A stretch of 64,000 nt of DNA from Chthonobacter albigriseus (GCF_013839445.1 NZ_JACDIT010000004.1:62001-126000), one strand, 5' to 3'; shown: positions 16,999 through 25,993, numbered from the stretch's first letter. The notes: generated by a model not told the origin, from the letters alone. Numbers and translations are program-made.

Positions 16999-17604
16999 TT
17001 ACCTACGGACTCCGTCGTTCATGAAGCTGTTCCTCTGGCGTTGGTCAGCTTCTTTGGCCTCCGCGATCTTCTTTTCTTCGGCCGACGCAAAAGCTGTATG
17101 CGCTATGGCCATCCCGATCAGGGGCACAGACGTGAGAAGGAGTGCTGATAGGAGGGATATACGGACGTCGTAAAAGAGGACCACTGCAAAGGGGACAAAA
17201 AGGATTGCCGCAACACCTAACGCCTTCATTTCGTACGATGGACGGCCAAGTGTATAGGCGATGCCGAATCCACTGGATTCGCCATGCACCCTGTGTCCGA
17301 GGCTTACGGCAGCGTTTCGCGCCGTCTCTGGAGAGCACCGAAAAAATTCTCGATTCTGAGAAACGCGATGTGCCGATAAGACTTTGTGTATTTGCGCCTC
17401 CGTTTCGATTGGCCGATGAGTTAAAATGTACCATTCCAATTCGAATGGCGTAGGAACTCCCGTTGTTTGGCCAAGACAATCGACACGGGCTGTCGGGGAA
17501 ACATTCGACATGCCGATCTTTACAAGACCGGGCATAGAAGGATTGGTGGCGCAATAAACATACATGCGGTGCATTCCCAATGCATCTAGAATAGAAACTA
17601 TCAC
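16999..17604 (-). CDS. GIY-YIG/T5orf172-like domain protein with membrane tail
   Basis: 201 residues. The N-terminal domain (about 10-100) has the T5orf172/GIY-YIG-like pattern YVYCATNPSMPGLVKIG, an Arg in ARVDCLGQTTG and a later IETEAQIHKVL ending NREFF. Two membrane segments follow (about 125-165), then a charged tail. The start is the GTG at 17604, which overlaps the stop of the restriction-methyltransferase as GTGA; internal ATGs are weaker. Nuclease activity is inferred from family only. Coupling to a restriction enzyme is notable. Confidence 0.65.
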   Translation of the reverse strand: MIVSILDALGMHRMYVYCATNPSMPGLVKIGMSNVSPTARVDCLGQTTGVPTPFELEWYILTHRPIETEAQIHKVLSAHRVSQNREFFRCSPETARNAAVSLGHRVHGESSGFGIAYTLGRPSYEMKALGVAAILFVPFAVVLFYDVRISLLSALLLTSVPLIGMAIAHTAFASAEEKKIAEAKEADQRQRNSFMNDGVRR

Positions 17605-20600
17605 GCCACCCTACGTAGCGCGAAGCTTCTGCCCCCGTCCGTCGATGAAATTTCCCCGATCCGCGCGAGCGCCATGAGCACATCGGTGATGTCGGAGCGG
17701 ACATTCCGGCCGGGCTTGAAGGTGGCGGCGAGGGTGGCAGCATCGATCGAGCCTCGGGCGTTGGCCAGCGCCGCCCTGATAGCCTCGGTCTGGTCCAGTT
17801 CGGATTTTGGAAAAGCCGGGAGCGTTGCAGCCTCGGAAGAAGCGACAGCGCCGCCGAGATCGGCTTCGATCTGCTTGGCCTTCTCGCTCTCCGTGCCGAA
17901 GCGAGGGATCTGGTACTCGGGACGAAGCCAGCGGACGAGGCCACGCTTTTCTTCTGCCGCCCGTTCCTGGTTGAGGGCGACAAGCCGGGCAAGGATCTCC
18001 TCTTCGGGCAGGTCGGCAGGCCAGCCGTAGGCTTCGGCAACGGCAGCGTCGAGACGGTCGTGGAGTTCCTTCAGGATCAGGACGAGACCGTCGTCGAAGA
18101 TGCGTCGCTCGCTCGCGTCAAGATCGTCACGGGACGCGCCAGCGCGGAGGCGTTCCAAGACATTGTATAGGCCCGTCAAGGTGAGATGCGGATGGCGGGT
18201 GAGAACATCCTTCCGGTGCGCGTTGAGGTTCTCAGCAAGTGCTTCGATGGTCGTGCGTTGACTTTCGGCCGAATTCGGGAAGGGGAACGGGTCGAAGCAA
18301 CGCGACTTGGAATAGCGAGGATCATTCCCGATTCCGAGCCACCCTCCGGCCCGTAAAGCCCATGTAGAGTGGACCTTCGATGATAAAACCCCGAGATCAA
18401 AACCACTAGACAGAGCGATCGCAACTAACATGTTGTCGGGCAGTATCGCACGATCGAGAAACTGGAATACGCGATGCTTCGATGTCTCAACCGTCGCAAT
18501 GTAGCGAGTCAAGCCCGCTAGCGCCGGCCTTAAGTCACGTCGAGGTTCGCCAAAGACCCACCAACGGTCACGGTAGGTTTCTCGGTTGTTGTGGTCTCTC
18601 TCCGGTTTCACAGTCGCCAAGATGCGCTGGTAGACCTCAGGGAAGCGTTTCCGCACCTCGTCGGCTTCGAGCCCGAAGAGGTCGATCACCATCACCCCGC
18701 GCGGCCGGGCCGTCAGATCCCGTCCGTTCCGATATTCGCGAATGTGGTCCTCCAAGCCGGGCCTTCGTCCAAGGCCTAACAACTCGGCTTCGGCCTTTGT
18801 GACGATGAACCCTGATCCGTGAAGCTTTACCCCCGGCGACGAGAGCCCCTCTCCGGCGCGAAGCGGAACCGCGCGAGTCACATCCACACCGACCGACAAG
18901 TCCGAGTTGATTGTCCCTGCCCTCTCGACGAACCCAATTACAGGCGCATCCGTGTCGAGATCAGCTTCGGCCGTCACCTCGCGCAACAGACCGTCACTCT
19001 TCCCCGCCAACGCCACCGTCATCGCGATGCGGACCGCCGCGCTGTCCCGGCTGACCTTCGTCCAAGGATGATCGGGAATTGCCATGACAATCGACAGCGG
19101 CTTCTTGGCCGTGAGATATCTCTCCATGACCCGGCGCTGGAAGACCTGGCTGATCGAATTCGTCGTCACGAACCCGAAGCGCCTGAGCTTGGTGCCCTTG
19201 GCGAGCAGGATATCCGCCGCGCGGTTCCACCAGTACATGACGAAGTCCGCGCTCTCGTTCATGGGCTTGTGCGCCGACCAGAGCGCTTCGGCGTAGCCAT
19301 CGCCCATCCGCGCCCGTATGTCCTTTCCGCCGACGAATGGAGGGTTGCCGACGATGAAGTCCGCCTCCGGCCATTTAGGCCGACGCGGGTTCGGATAGAC
19401 CTCCCTGCCACCCTGCACCTTCGGCAGGGGATAGCCGTCCCAGGTGAGCACGGCGTCCATGGCCGTGATGTTGTGGAAGGCGGACAGCACCGGTTCGCCA
19501 GGCGGTTCTCCAAGGGTGCGGAAATACCACTGAAGGTACCCGATCCAGAGCACCAACTCGGCAATCGCTGCCGCCCGTCTGTTGACCTCCAGGCCGAGGA
19601 ACTGACGGGGATTGATCGTCCGCCTTCCAAGGTCGGTCGTCGCCTTGCCGCCTCCGAGGGAGGCCAGAGCGTCCAGAACCTCACCCTCCAATCGCTTCAT
19701 GAGTTCGAGGGAGACATAAAGGAAGTTGCCCGTGCCACACGCCGGGTCGAGCACGCGGGTGTCGCAGAGGCGGTTGTGGAAAGTTTGGACGGTTGCCACC
19801 GCAGCGCCGCTCCGGCCATCCGCTTTTTGCCGTTCGGCCGTAGACAGGACGTTCGCCCAGTCCGCTCGCAAGGGGTCGATGATGGTGGCGATCACCAGTC
19901 GCTCGACATAGGCTCGCGGCGTGTAGTGAGCACCGAGCCGCCGGCGCTCTTGCGGATCGAGCGCCTGTTCCAGGAGTGTGCCGAAAATCGCAGGCTCCAC
20001 ATTCTTCCAGTTGTGTTCGGCCGCCCGTCGAAGCTCGCCGATCTCCTCCTTCGGGAGCGCGAGAGCGCGGCGGTTCTTGAAGAACTCACCGTTGAAGTGC
20101 TTCACCTTCTGTCGAAGTGTGGCTGAAAAGGTGCCCTCGTCCATCGCCCGCCACAGGTCTTCCAGCATGCCGGGGAAGATGGCCGGATTCGCCTCACAAT
20201 CGCGGAGCAGTTCCTTGAAGCAATCCTTCGGGAGAAGTTCGACGTCCTCGGCGAACATCGTGAAGAGGACCCGCATGAGGAACATGGCGACCTCTTCGGG
20301 CGGGTGCCCGGCCTTCTCCAAGGCCATCGACACCTTCGCCAGCCGGGAGGCAATATCCCGCGTCACCTCCGCCGCATGCCGGGAAGGGTCGAGCGACATC
20401 GGGTCTTCCCAGATCGCGCGGAGGCGATCCCGGACGGCAGCGTCCCGGAGGTCTTCCAGATAGACCCGGTATGCCCGACGATCCGGGTACTGGTCGAACG
20501 CCTTCCCGTCCCGGCGGAAGTTCGCGTAGACCTCAATGCAGTGCCCGACATCGCAGACGAGGACGAACGGCGGCGGCTGGTGATCGGCAGGGAGAAGGCG

Positions 20601-21044
20601 GACATAGTCTTCAGCCTGCCGCCGGGCGTTCAGCATCAGGACGTCCCAGGCGCGATCGGTGCCACGCCGCCCGCGCGGAGCGGCTTCCGGTATGCCCGGT
20701 GAGGAGTGTTGAGGCCCGCTCGGCTGCTTGTCGCCGGAGAAGCGGGATTGCTTGGCTTCCAGGATGAAGCTGTCGCGTTTGTAAAGGTCGATCCGGCGGC
20801 TGGAGACGGTGCCGTCCCTCCCGATCTCCTTCACCACCCGTTCGAACACATAGTGGTTCTGTTCGGTTGTCGCCTCGGCCGGATCGGGCCTCTGAACGCC
20901 AAGCACATCGCAGAGTTCGGCGAGGAACAGGGCGTAGTTGGCCCGTTCCTGCCCGCCTTCCTTGCCCTGCCAGCGCCTGATGAACTCCTCGACCGCCGCA
21001 GCCACAGTCCGCCCGCCCCCGCCGCAACGAGGAAGACGATACAT
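17601..21044 (-). CDS. MmeI-like (type IIL/IIG) fused restriction endonuclease-adenine methyltransferase
   Basis: 1147 residues. The N-terminal nuclease motif D86-x9-E96-A-K98 has the same spacing as the D-x9-ExK site of MmeI. The central gamma-class N6-adenine methyltransferase has motif X (LGAHYTP, 370-376), motif I (DPACGTGNF, 433-441) and motif IV (NPPF, 567-570). The C-terminal third should hold target recognition. It is longer than MmeI itself (about 920). The start may instead be the GTG at 21005, since the ATG at 21044 has no ribosome site. It would both cut and methylate; no separate partner is needed. Confidence 0.88.
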   Translation of the reverse strand: MYRLPRCGGGGRTVAAAVEEFIRRWQGKEGGQERANYALFLAELCDVLGVQRPDPAEATTEQNHYVFERVVKEIGRDGTVSSRRIDLYKRDSFILEAKQSRFSGDKQPSGPQHSSPGIPEAAPRGRRGTDRAWDVLMLNARRQAEDYVRLLPADHQPPPFVLVCDVGHCIEVYANFRRDGKAFDQYPDRRAYRVYLEDLRDAAVRDRLRAIWEDPMSLDPSRHAAEVTRDIASRLAKVSMALEKAGHPPEEVAMFLMRVLFTMFAEDVELLPKDCFKELLRDCEANPAIFPGMLEDLWRAMDEGTFSATLRQKVKHFNGEFFKNRRALALPKEEIGELRRAAEHNWKNVEPAIFGTLLEQALDPQERRRLGAHYTPRAYVERLVIATIIDPLRADWANVLSTAERQKADGRSGAAVATVQTFHNRLCDTRVLDPACGTGNFLYVSLELMKRLEGEVLDALASLGGGKATTDLGRRTINPRQFLGLEVNRRAAAIAELVLWIGYLQWYFRTLGEPPGEPVLSAFHNITAMDAVLTWDGYPLPKVQGGREVYPNPRRPKWPEADFIVGNPPFVGGKDIRARMGDGYAEALWSAHKPMNESADFVMYWWNRAADILLAKGTKLRRFGFVTTNSISQVFQRRVMERYLTAKKPLSIVMAIPDHPWTKVSRDSAAVRIAMTVALAGKSDGLLREVTAEADLDTDAPVIGFVERAGTINSDLSVGVDVTRAVPLRAGEGLSSPGVKLHGSGFIVTKAEAELLGLGRRPGLEDHIREYRNGRDLTARPRGVMVIDLFGLEADEVRKRFPEVYQRILATVKPERDHNNRETYRDRWWVFGEPRRDLRPALAGLTRYIATVETSKHRVFQFLDRAILPDNMLVAIALSSGFDLGVLSSKVHSTWALRAGGWLGIGNDPRYSKSRCFDPFPFPNSAESQRTTIEALAENLNAHRKDVLTRHPHLTLTGLYNVLERLRAGASRDDLDASERRIFDDGLVLILKELHDRLDAAVAEAYGWPADLPEEEILARLVALNQERAAEEKRGLVRWLRPEYQIPRFGTESEKAKQIEADLGGAVASSEAATLPAFPKSELDQTEAIRAALANARGSIDAATLAATFKPGRNVRSDITDVLMALARIGEISSTDGGRSFALRRVA

Positions 21045-21408
21045 ACACGCAGAGGAGTCGACAACAAGAAGAGCAATCCGAACGTGTTTGATATATTGTA
21101 GGAATTATGAGTGTTGATGTGCTGTTTGCCTCCTCGCTGTCTGGTTATCCGGACCGATGCCAAGGGTCGCGCACGTGAGAGGTGACCTGTACGCGGCAAA
21201 GGCACCGTTTCCCCCCTCTACCCCCCCCCGGCGATGCAAATACGGCGGGTCCGACCGGCCAAGGCAAATCGCCCGTCCAATAGACCCCGCCCTCTCGGAC
21301 GTGTCCGCCCCCGCCCGTTAACCGCGTCCAAAACGTGGCCATTGACTTCTGGACGATGGCGACTCAGCATCTTTAGACCTTCTGGACACCACCGAGAAAG
21401 GATCAAGG
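21045..21408. other. Divergent promoter region
   Basis: 363 bases between the minus-strand restriction-methyltransferase and the plus-strand recombinase. An AT-rich patch near 21085-21110 could carry the minus-strand promoter. A C-rich run near 21212-21230 is present. No gene is supported. Confidence 0.4.
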
Positions 21409-21993
21409 ATGCTGATCGGGTACGCACGCACCTCCACCACCGAACAGAAAGCCGGGCTCGAAGCTCAACACCGCGACCTCACCGCCGAGGGATGCGAGAA
21501 GATCTTCGCGGAGCACGTCTCCTCGGTGGCCGATCGGGCAGAGCTTGAGCGGGCGCTGGAGTTCGTCCGCGAGGGGGACACGCTGGTTGTCACCAAGCTC
21601 GACAGGCTCGCACGGTCCGTCACCACCGCTTGGCACGTGGTCGAGCACCTGGAGAGGAAAGGGGCGGGGCTCCGCATCGTCAACCTCGGAGGCGACCGCG
21701 TGGACACGAAGAGCGCCACCGGCAAGCTCATCCTGACCATCTTCTCAGGGTTCGCACAGTTCGAACGCGAGATGATGCTGGAGCGCCAGAAGGAAGGCAT
21801 CGCCAAGGCCAAGGCGGAAGGCCGCTACAAGGGCCGGCCACCAAGCGCCAAACTCAAGGCAGACGCGGTGCGGTCCATGGCGGCGGAGGGCAAGACCCCG
21901 ACCGACATAGCAAAGGCCCTCGGGATCGGGAGAGGCAGCGTCTACCGAGCCCTCGCCACCACCACCACCGCCCCCGACACCACCACCGCATGA
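21409..21993 (+). CDS. Small serine recombinase (resolvase/invertase)
   Basis: 194 residues. The catalytic domain begins LIGYARTSTTEQ with the nucleophile at Ser9. The conserved KLDRLARS stretch, the FSGFAQFEREMMLERQKEG helix and the GRPP hinge follow. The C-terminal helix-turn-helix is KTPTDIAKALGIGRGSVYRAL. The tail is an unusual Thr-rich run. Such enzymes resolve dimers or invert DNA. AAGGATCAAGG precedes the ATG. It is not the main integrase, so it may act in multimer resolution or inversion within the element. Confidence 0.92.
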   Translation: MLIGYARTSTTEQKAGLEAQHRDLTAEGCEKIFAEHVSSVADRAELERALEFVREGDTLVVTKLDRLARSVTTAWHVVEHLERKGAGLRIVNLGGDRVDTKSATGKLILTIFSGFAQFEREMMLERQKEGIAKAKAEGRYKGRPPSAKLKADAVRSMAAEGKTPTDIAKALGIGRGSVYRALATTTTAPDTTTA

Positions 21994-21999
21994 AACGAG

Positions 22000-22039
22000 A
22001 AGGGCGAGGCCCGAGGTCCAACCTCAAGCCCCGCCCCTT
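22000..22039. terminator. Long imperfect stem-loop after the recombinase gene
   Basis: An 18-base arm (22000-22017) pairs with 22021-22039 with a 3-base loop and few mismatches. There is no T-tract. A 39-codon open frame starting at 21990 (ATGA overlap with the recombinase stop) covers the hairpin; its Arg/Pro-rich reading has no recognisable feature. Confidence 0.45.
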
Positions 22040-22170
22040 CGGCTCTCCCGGCGGACCAGCCGCAAGGCTGACCGCTTGCCGCCTGTCGCATGGATTTGAC
22101 CGTCCGTAGCCCCTCAAGAGCACCTCGGTGAGAGATCTGCAACTCCGGGTTATCCGATGGAAGGCTTGAG

Positions 22171-22307
22171 GCACCACCATGCGGCCTCCTGGAGGAAGTC
22201 ATAGACGAAGTCCCGAGGCATCACCGGACCCCTAGAGAAAGTCCTAGACCAAGTCCAGGGGCATCACCATGTGGCCCATAGACAAAGCCCTAGACGAATT
22301 CCAGAGA
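22171..22307. repeat. Three tandem degenerate direct repeats (47, 43, 47 bp)
   Basis: Units start at 22171, 22218 and 22261. Each opens with GCAYCACC and contains a version of AGTCATAGACGAAGTCC. The third unit includes the start codon of the next open frame. Spacing rules out a CRISPR array. They could be binding sites or a decayed duplication. Confidence 0.65.
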
Positions 22308-22538
22308 ATGCACCAAGTGTATTCAAGATATACACAAGACCTATTCGAGGGCAATCAAGAGACAACTCATTCGAGTGCGGGTGTTGAACAAGAGGATGCA
22401 TCGAGGCGAGCTCAAGATGATGCCCTGTATGCTGACCGTGATCTGGCGGAGACTGGATCGGAGGAGGAGAAGTGTTTGACGAGCGAGGGAGAAGCGCGTA
22501 CGCATAGGTTGCGATCAGTCCGTCGTTCTATCGATTGA
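22269..22538 (+). CDS. Hypothetical charged protein, 89 aa
   Basis: Starts at the ATG at 22269 with AGGGG 8 bases upstream. The protein is hydrophilic, rich in Glu, Asp and Arg, with no membrane segment. It lies 30 bases ahead of the three-gene operon and may be its first member. The first codons fall in the third direct repeat, so coding status is uncertain. No family recognised. Confidence 0.4.
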   Translation: MWPIDKALDEFQRMHQVYSRYTQDLFEGNQETTHSSAGVEQEDASRRAQDDALYADRDLAETGSEEEKCLTSEGEARTHRLRSVRRSID

Positions 22539-22568
22539 TCTGCATGTAACGCAAACCTGGAGTTCTTC

Positions 22569-23228
22569 ATGTCGCGTCAAGTGCGTAACCGCCGCCTCCC
22601 CGCTCCTGCCCTCGCCGCCCTCGCTGCTTACAACGACAGCTTGCTAGAGACTGATCCGGCACCGGCCGACGCTCGTCTTCTGCCGCTGTCGGGACTGGAA
22701 GAAGTCGGCATTGCCCGTGCGAATATCAAGCAAGACATCCAAGGTCAGTACGTGGAAGTCTGGTTTCAGAAGCCCGATGCGGAAGGTCTGACCGAGCGTC
22801 TTCTTGATATTCCGATGTATTATCTCCTCCTCCTTCATTTTATCAGTGGAGTTTGGGTCGAGATTGACAGGAAAGGTAAGAAAAACGGCTACTATTTTCC
22901 AAAGGTAAACTTCAAGGACAAACCATCCGGGATCATGCTCGGGCGACTGGTCACGGACGCTCAGCCGGGCTATCTCGCCGCCTCAAAAACCAAAGAGGGC
23001 GAATTCAAGGATCTACGCCGGTCCGCTCCGTGGCGCTTTTCCAAGCATCCGACTGCCAAGTACGGACGAGAGGACGCCATCTCCTGGTCATGCGAGAAGC
23101 TGGCCACCGCCCTTGCAGCCGGAGAGGGCAACTTCGGCGGGCTGACCCCCCGTGATCTCGATGCCATGCTCCGGGACGGCTACGCCTTCCTCGACCAGCA
23201 CTATCCGCTCGGCACCTCGGACGCCTGA
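22569..23228 (+). CDS. Hypothetical protein, first gene of the polymerase-like operon
   Basis: 219 residues with GGAG six bases before the ATG. The N-terminal half is helical. The middle (VEVWFQKPDAEGLTERLLD, then GVWVEIDRKGKKNGYYFP) looks like a beta-rich folded domain. I recognise no family and see no catalytic motif. The next gene starts 6 bases after the stop, so the two are almost certainly co-transcribed. Codon use matches coding DNA throughout. Confidence 0.7.
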   Translation: MSRQVRNRRLPAPALAALAAYNDSLLETDPAPADARLLPLSGLEEVGIARANIKQDIQGQYVEVWFQKPDAEGLTERLLDIPMYYLLLLHFISGVWVEIDRKGKKNGYYFPKVNFKDKPSGIMLGRLVTDAQPGYLAASKTKEGEFKDLRRSAPWRFSKHPTAKYGREDAISWSCEKLATALAAGEGNFGGLTPRDLDAMLRDGYAFLDQHYPLGTSDA

Positions 23229-23234
23229 CCCGCC

Positions 23235-24119
23235 ATGGCTCCTCCCCGCCGCCGCCCCTCTCAACTCACCGTCCGCGCCCTCGAACGCTCGGCCGACGCC
23301 AGCCGTTGCTGCGCTGTGTTCGGATGCGGTCGAGTGCCCGAGGCGGCAGCGGGAACGGGCCTGTCGCTGTTCCTCTGCCGCTATCACCGCCAGTTCAAGG
23401 CCCGGCACGGATCGGAGTGGAAGCGTTCGTACTCTGCCGCCGACCTTGCCCCCTACCGCCGCGCCGCTGCCCGATACCTGAAGCCCCGCAAGCCCGACTT
23501 CTGGATCGCAAACGCCCTGATCGCCATCGAGACGCTTCTCGCTTCCGGCCGGTCGACCCGCATCACCGACCTGCGCCGCGCCAATCCCGACGTGAAGGCC
23601 CGCGCCGCGTTCGCCCGCCTGAGAGATGCCAAGATCCCGCCAGCCGTGATCCTGGAGCGGTGCGTGGCCGTCCTTGCGATGCACCTGGAGGACCACTCAA
23701 AGCCGTCCGGTCGGGAGTTCCTTGACGTCCAGCTCGCCAAGTCGGTCCACCGCCTCGCCGCCGGCAAGCGGACCAGCTACGGCCCCGGTTCGTCCTGGTA
23801 CAGGGCGGCCAAGTCCAGCGGTCAGGTTCTCCGCACCCTCGGGCGCACCCTGAGGACCGCATGCGAGTTCGTCGAGGCGGAGCACGTGCCCGCCGTGCTG
23901 GCCCTCAAGGTCGAGCGCGACGGTGCCAAGCCGTACCGGCAAGAGCCCCTGGTCCGCTCCAGGTTCGGCAACGATCGTGCCCCGCCACCGATCCCGCCCG
24001 AGGACAGGCCCCTAGCCGGAGACGGGGACATCACGCCCCGCATGGTGGAGGAGGAGGCCAGAAAGATAAGGCGTAGGTTCCGCGAGATCGGATGGAAGGC
24101 CTTCGAGGGAGAGTTCTGA
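23235..24119 (+). CDS. Hypothetical protein with a probable zinc knuckle
   Basis: 294 residues. Near the N-terminus Cys26-x4-Cys31-x16-Cys48-x2-His51 (CAVFGCGR ... FLCRYHRQF) could bind zinc. The rest is Arg-rich and helical (WIANALIAIETLLASG, then VILERCVAVLAMHLEDH), which suggests nucleic acid contact. The C-terminal part is Pro/Arg-rich and ends in a basic helix. Family not recognised. It is sandwiched between the 22569 gene and the polymerase-like gene with gaps of 6 and 1 bases. Confidence 0.7.
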   Translation: MAPPRRRPSQLTVRALERSADASRCCAVFGCGRVPEAAAGTGLSLFLCRYHRQFKARHGSEWKRSYSAADLAPYRRAAARYLKPRKPDFWIANALIAIETLLASGRSTRITDLRRANPDVKARAAFARLRDAKIPPAVILERCVAVLAMHLEDHSKPSGREFLDVQLAKSVHRLAAGKRTSYGPGSSWYRAAKSSGQVLRTLGRTLRTACEFVEAEHVPAVLALKVERDGAKPYRQEPLVRSRFGNDRAPPPIPPEDRPLAGDGDITPRMVEEEARKIRRRFREIGWKAFEGEF

Positions 24120-24120
24120 G

Positions 24121-25491
24121 GTGGACCAAACGACCCGCCCGGACCCTGCCGGCGATGATGAGGATGAGGACACCTTCGCGAGTGAACTGGTGCGGGAGGA
24201 AGGGGAAGCACAAATCGGCTCTGCCCGGCCGTGGTTCGATCCGTACTGGACCACCACCAATCCCGCCCTCCACCTCCTTGCCGAACACCTCATCGCCATC
24301 CATGACGCCCGCAACCCGCGCCAACGCAAGCGCAGGGCCACCGACGCGGCTCTCCTCCTTCGGTCCGTCCTTGCGCTTGTCTCCAACGCTGCCCTGGAGC
24401 GACTTCAAGGCCACCCCGAGCCCGCCTTCCGCATTGCGCTCGCCACGCCCCGCACGAAGCTCGCTCCAGGCATACCCCGAGGCCAAGCCTGCCTCGCCAA
24501 GCTACTGCACACGCTCCAAGCGGCTGGTGTGGTCTCCCTGACCGCCTCTCCTCGCCTCAAAGGCAAGCCCGCCAGTCCCTCCTGCCTTTTCATCCCCGCC
24601 GCCTTCTTCGACCCGCCGTTCCCCGCTGCCGTCTCCCGTGGAGACTTCGGCCGCACGTCCGACTTCGCGCCGATCATCCTGCGGGAGACCTTCCGCAAGC
24701 GCGATGGCTCGTCCGAACGCCTCCCCGTGCCCTTCCGTAGGACGCACCACGTGAGACGCATGGAGGAGGAGGTGGAGCGGATCAACCGGGCGCTCTGGAC
24801 TGCCGAGATCGGCTTCAAGCCCGACCAAGAGCCCTCTCCGCACTTCCACCAGCGGTTCCTCAGCCGTCGTTTCGTCGTGCCCCGCGACGCGCCCGGCCGC
24901 CGTGCCCTCGACCACGCGGGACGGCTTTACGGAGGCTTCTGGCTGAACATGCCGAAGGAGCGCCGCTCCCGGTTGAAGCTCGACGGGGAGGCGGTGGCGG
25001 AGGTGGACTTCTCGGCCATGATGCCCCGCCTCGCCTACATCGCCGCCGGCCACCCGCCGCCTGAGGGTGATCTTTATGACATCCGCCTTTCTGGCTCGCT
25101 GGAAGGCCATACACGGGCGATCGTGAAGAAGGCGACATCTGCACTGCTCACCGCAAACCGGCCGCTACGGAGCTTCCCTGAGTCAATCGACGCCAAAGCG
25201 CGTAAGGAGGCGGGCATCACGTGGTCTGCGCTCCGGGAATCAATCCGCCGCCGCCATCCCCTCATTGCCGAGAGCTTCGAGAGCGGCGCAGGGCTCCGCC
25301 TTCAGAAGACCGAAAGCGACATCCTCGTGCTCGCTCTCCTGAAGCTCCTGGACCGGGGGATCACCGCCCTGCCAATCCACGACGCCGCCCTCGTGCCGGT
25401 CTCCCGGAAGGCGGAAGCGGAGACCGCCATGGAGGATGCCGCCGAGGCGATCTGCGGTCGGCGCTTGCCGTTGAATATACGAGTTGCGTAA
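24121..25491 (+). CDS. Putative single-subunit palm polymerase (PolA/T7 RNAP-like motifs)
   Basis: 456 residues from the GTG at 24121, one base after the previous stop. The C-terminal half shows motif A (EVDFSAMMPRLAY, Asp296), motif B (HTRAIVKKATSALL, Arg332-x3-Lys336) and the pre-C helix (LQKTESDILVLALLKLLD, like the LQGTAADII helix of PolA). Motif C is LPIHDAALV (His420-Asp421), where PolA has HDE and T7 RNAP has HDS. The N-terminal part has a winged-helix-like stretch (ACLAKLLHTLQAAGVVSL). There are no exonuclease domains. Motif A also resembles family B DFxxxxP. Activity, DNA or RNA, is inferred and unproven. Confidence 0.6.
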   Translation: MDQTTRPDPAGDDEDEDTFASELVREEGEAQIGSARPWFDPYWTTTNPALHLLAEHLIAIHDARNPRQRKRRATDAALLLRSVLALVSNAALERLQGHPEPAFRIALATPRTKLAPGIPRGQACLAKLLHTLQAAGVVSLTASPRLKGKPASPSCLFIPAAFFDPPFPAAVSRGDFGRTSDFAPIILRETFRKRDGSSERLPVPFRRTHHVRRMEEEVERINRALWTAEIGFKPDQEPSPHFHQRFLSRRFVVPRDAPGRRALDHAGRLYGGFWLNMPKERRSRLKLDGEAVAEVDFSAMMPRLAYIAAGHPPPEGDLYDIRLSGSLEGHTRAIVKKATSALLTANRPLRSFPESIDAKARKEAGITWSALRESIRRRHPLIAESFESGAGLRLQKTESDILVLALLKLLDRGITALPIHDAALVPVSRKAEAETAMEDAAEAICGRRLPLNIRVA

Positions 25492-25704
25492 TTCGTTGCT
25501 CAATAGGATCGTAGAGGCATAACTCATTGCATCTGCTGCGTTATCGCCGCTCTCTCACTTTATGCCACTCGCAATGCCCCCCGGTGTGCCCTCAGTAGCT
25601 CTCGTAGACCCCTCCTCCTCCGCCATCCACCACCACCGCCGACGGGCTTGAAGCCCCTCTACAAGCATGACCTGAAGCCCTCGCCAAGCCTGCCTGAGGA
25701 GACC

Positions 25705-25827
25705 ATGACGGTTGGCTCTGTGTTCCAAGTGACCAGGGTGACACCGGACAGTGTCTCCAAGTGGCAGGCCGGGGAGGAGGAGGGAGGGAAGGACTATCCC
25801 CTCAAGGTCGGTCCCTCAGAGCACTGA
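25705..25827 (+). CDS. Possible 40-aa protein
   Basis: A textbook ribosome site (TGAGGAGACC) precedes the ATG at 25705. The reading begins MTVGSVFQVTRVTPDSVSKW, then runs through an acidic stretch to VGPSEH and a TGA. Codons look coding and the N-terminal part could form a small beta fold. No family recognised; too short to be certain. Confidence 0.4.
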   Translation: MTVGSVFQVTRVTPDSVSKWQAGEEEGGKDYPLKVGPSEH

Positions 25828-25993
25828 CCTCAAGCCCGGCTCGTAGCCCCTGCCTCAAGCCCGGCCCGAAGCCGTACCGGAAGCCATTGAGGCGGTGGAG
25901 GCGATCCACCATCCCCGCCCCTGCCCTGGAGCCAGACCCGAAGCCAGACCCGAAGCCCTGCCCGAAGAACTGGTGGAGGCGAGGGGGTCTGCA

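Noticed and set aside
17601-21044. DISARM or BREX methyltransferase
   Set aside because: No drm or brx/pgl partner genes; the N-terminal D-x9-ExK nuclease motif explains it as an MmeI-like fused enzyme.
21212-21230. C-tract as a phase-variation switch
   Set aside because: The run is intergenic and interrupted, and not placed between promoter elements or in a coding frame.
22171-22307. CRISPR array
   Set aside because: Units abut with no spacers, are degenerate and number only three; no cas genes.
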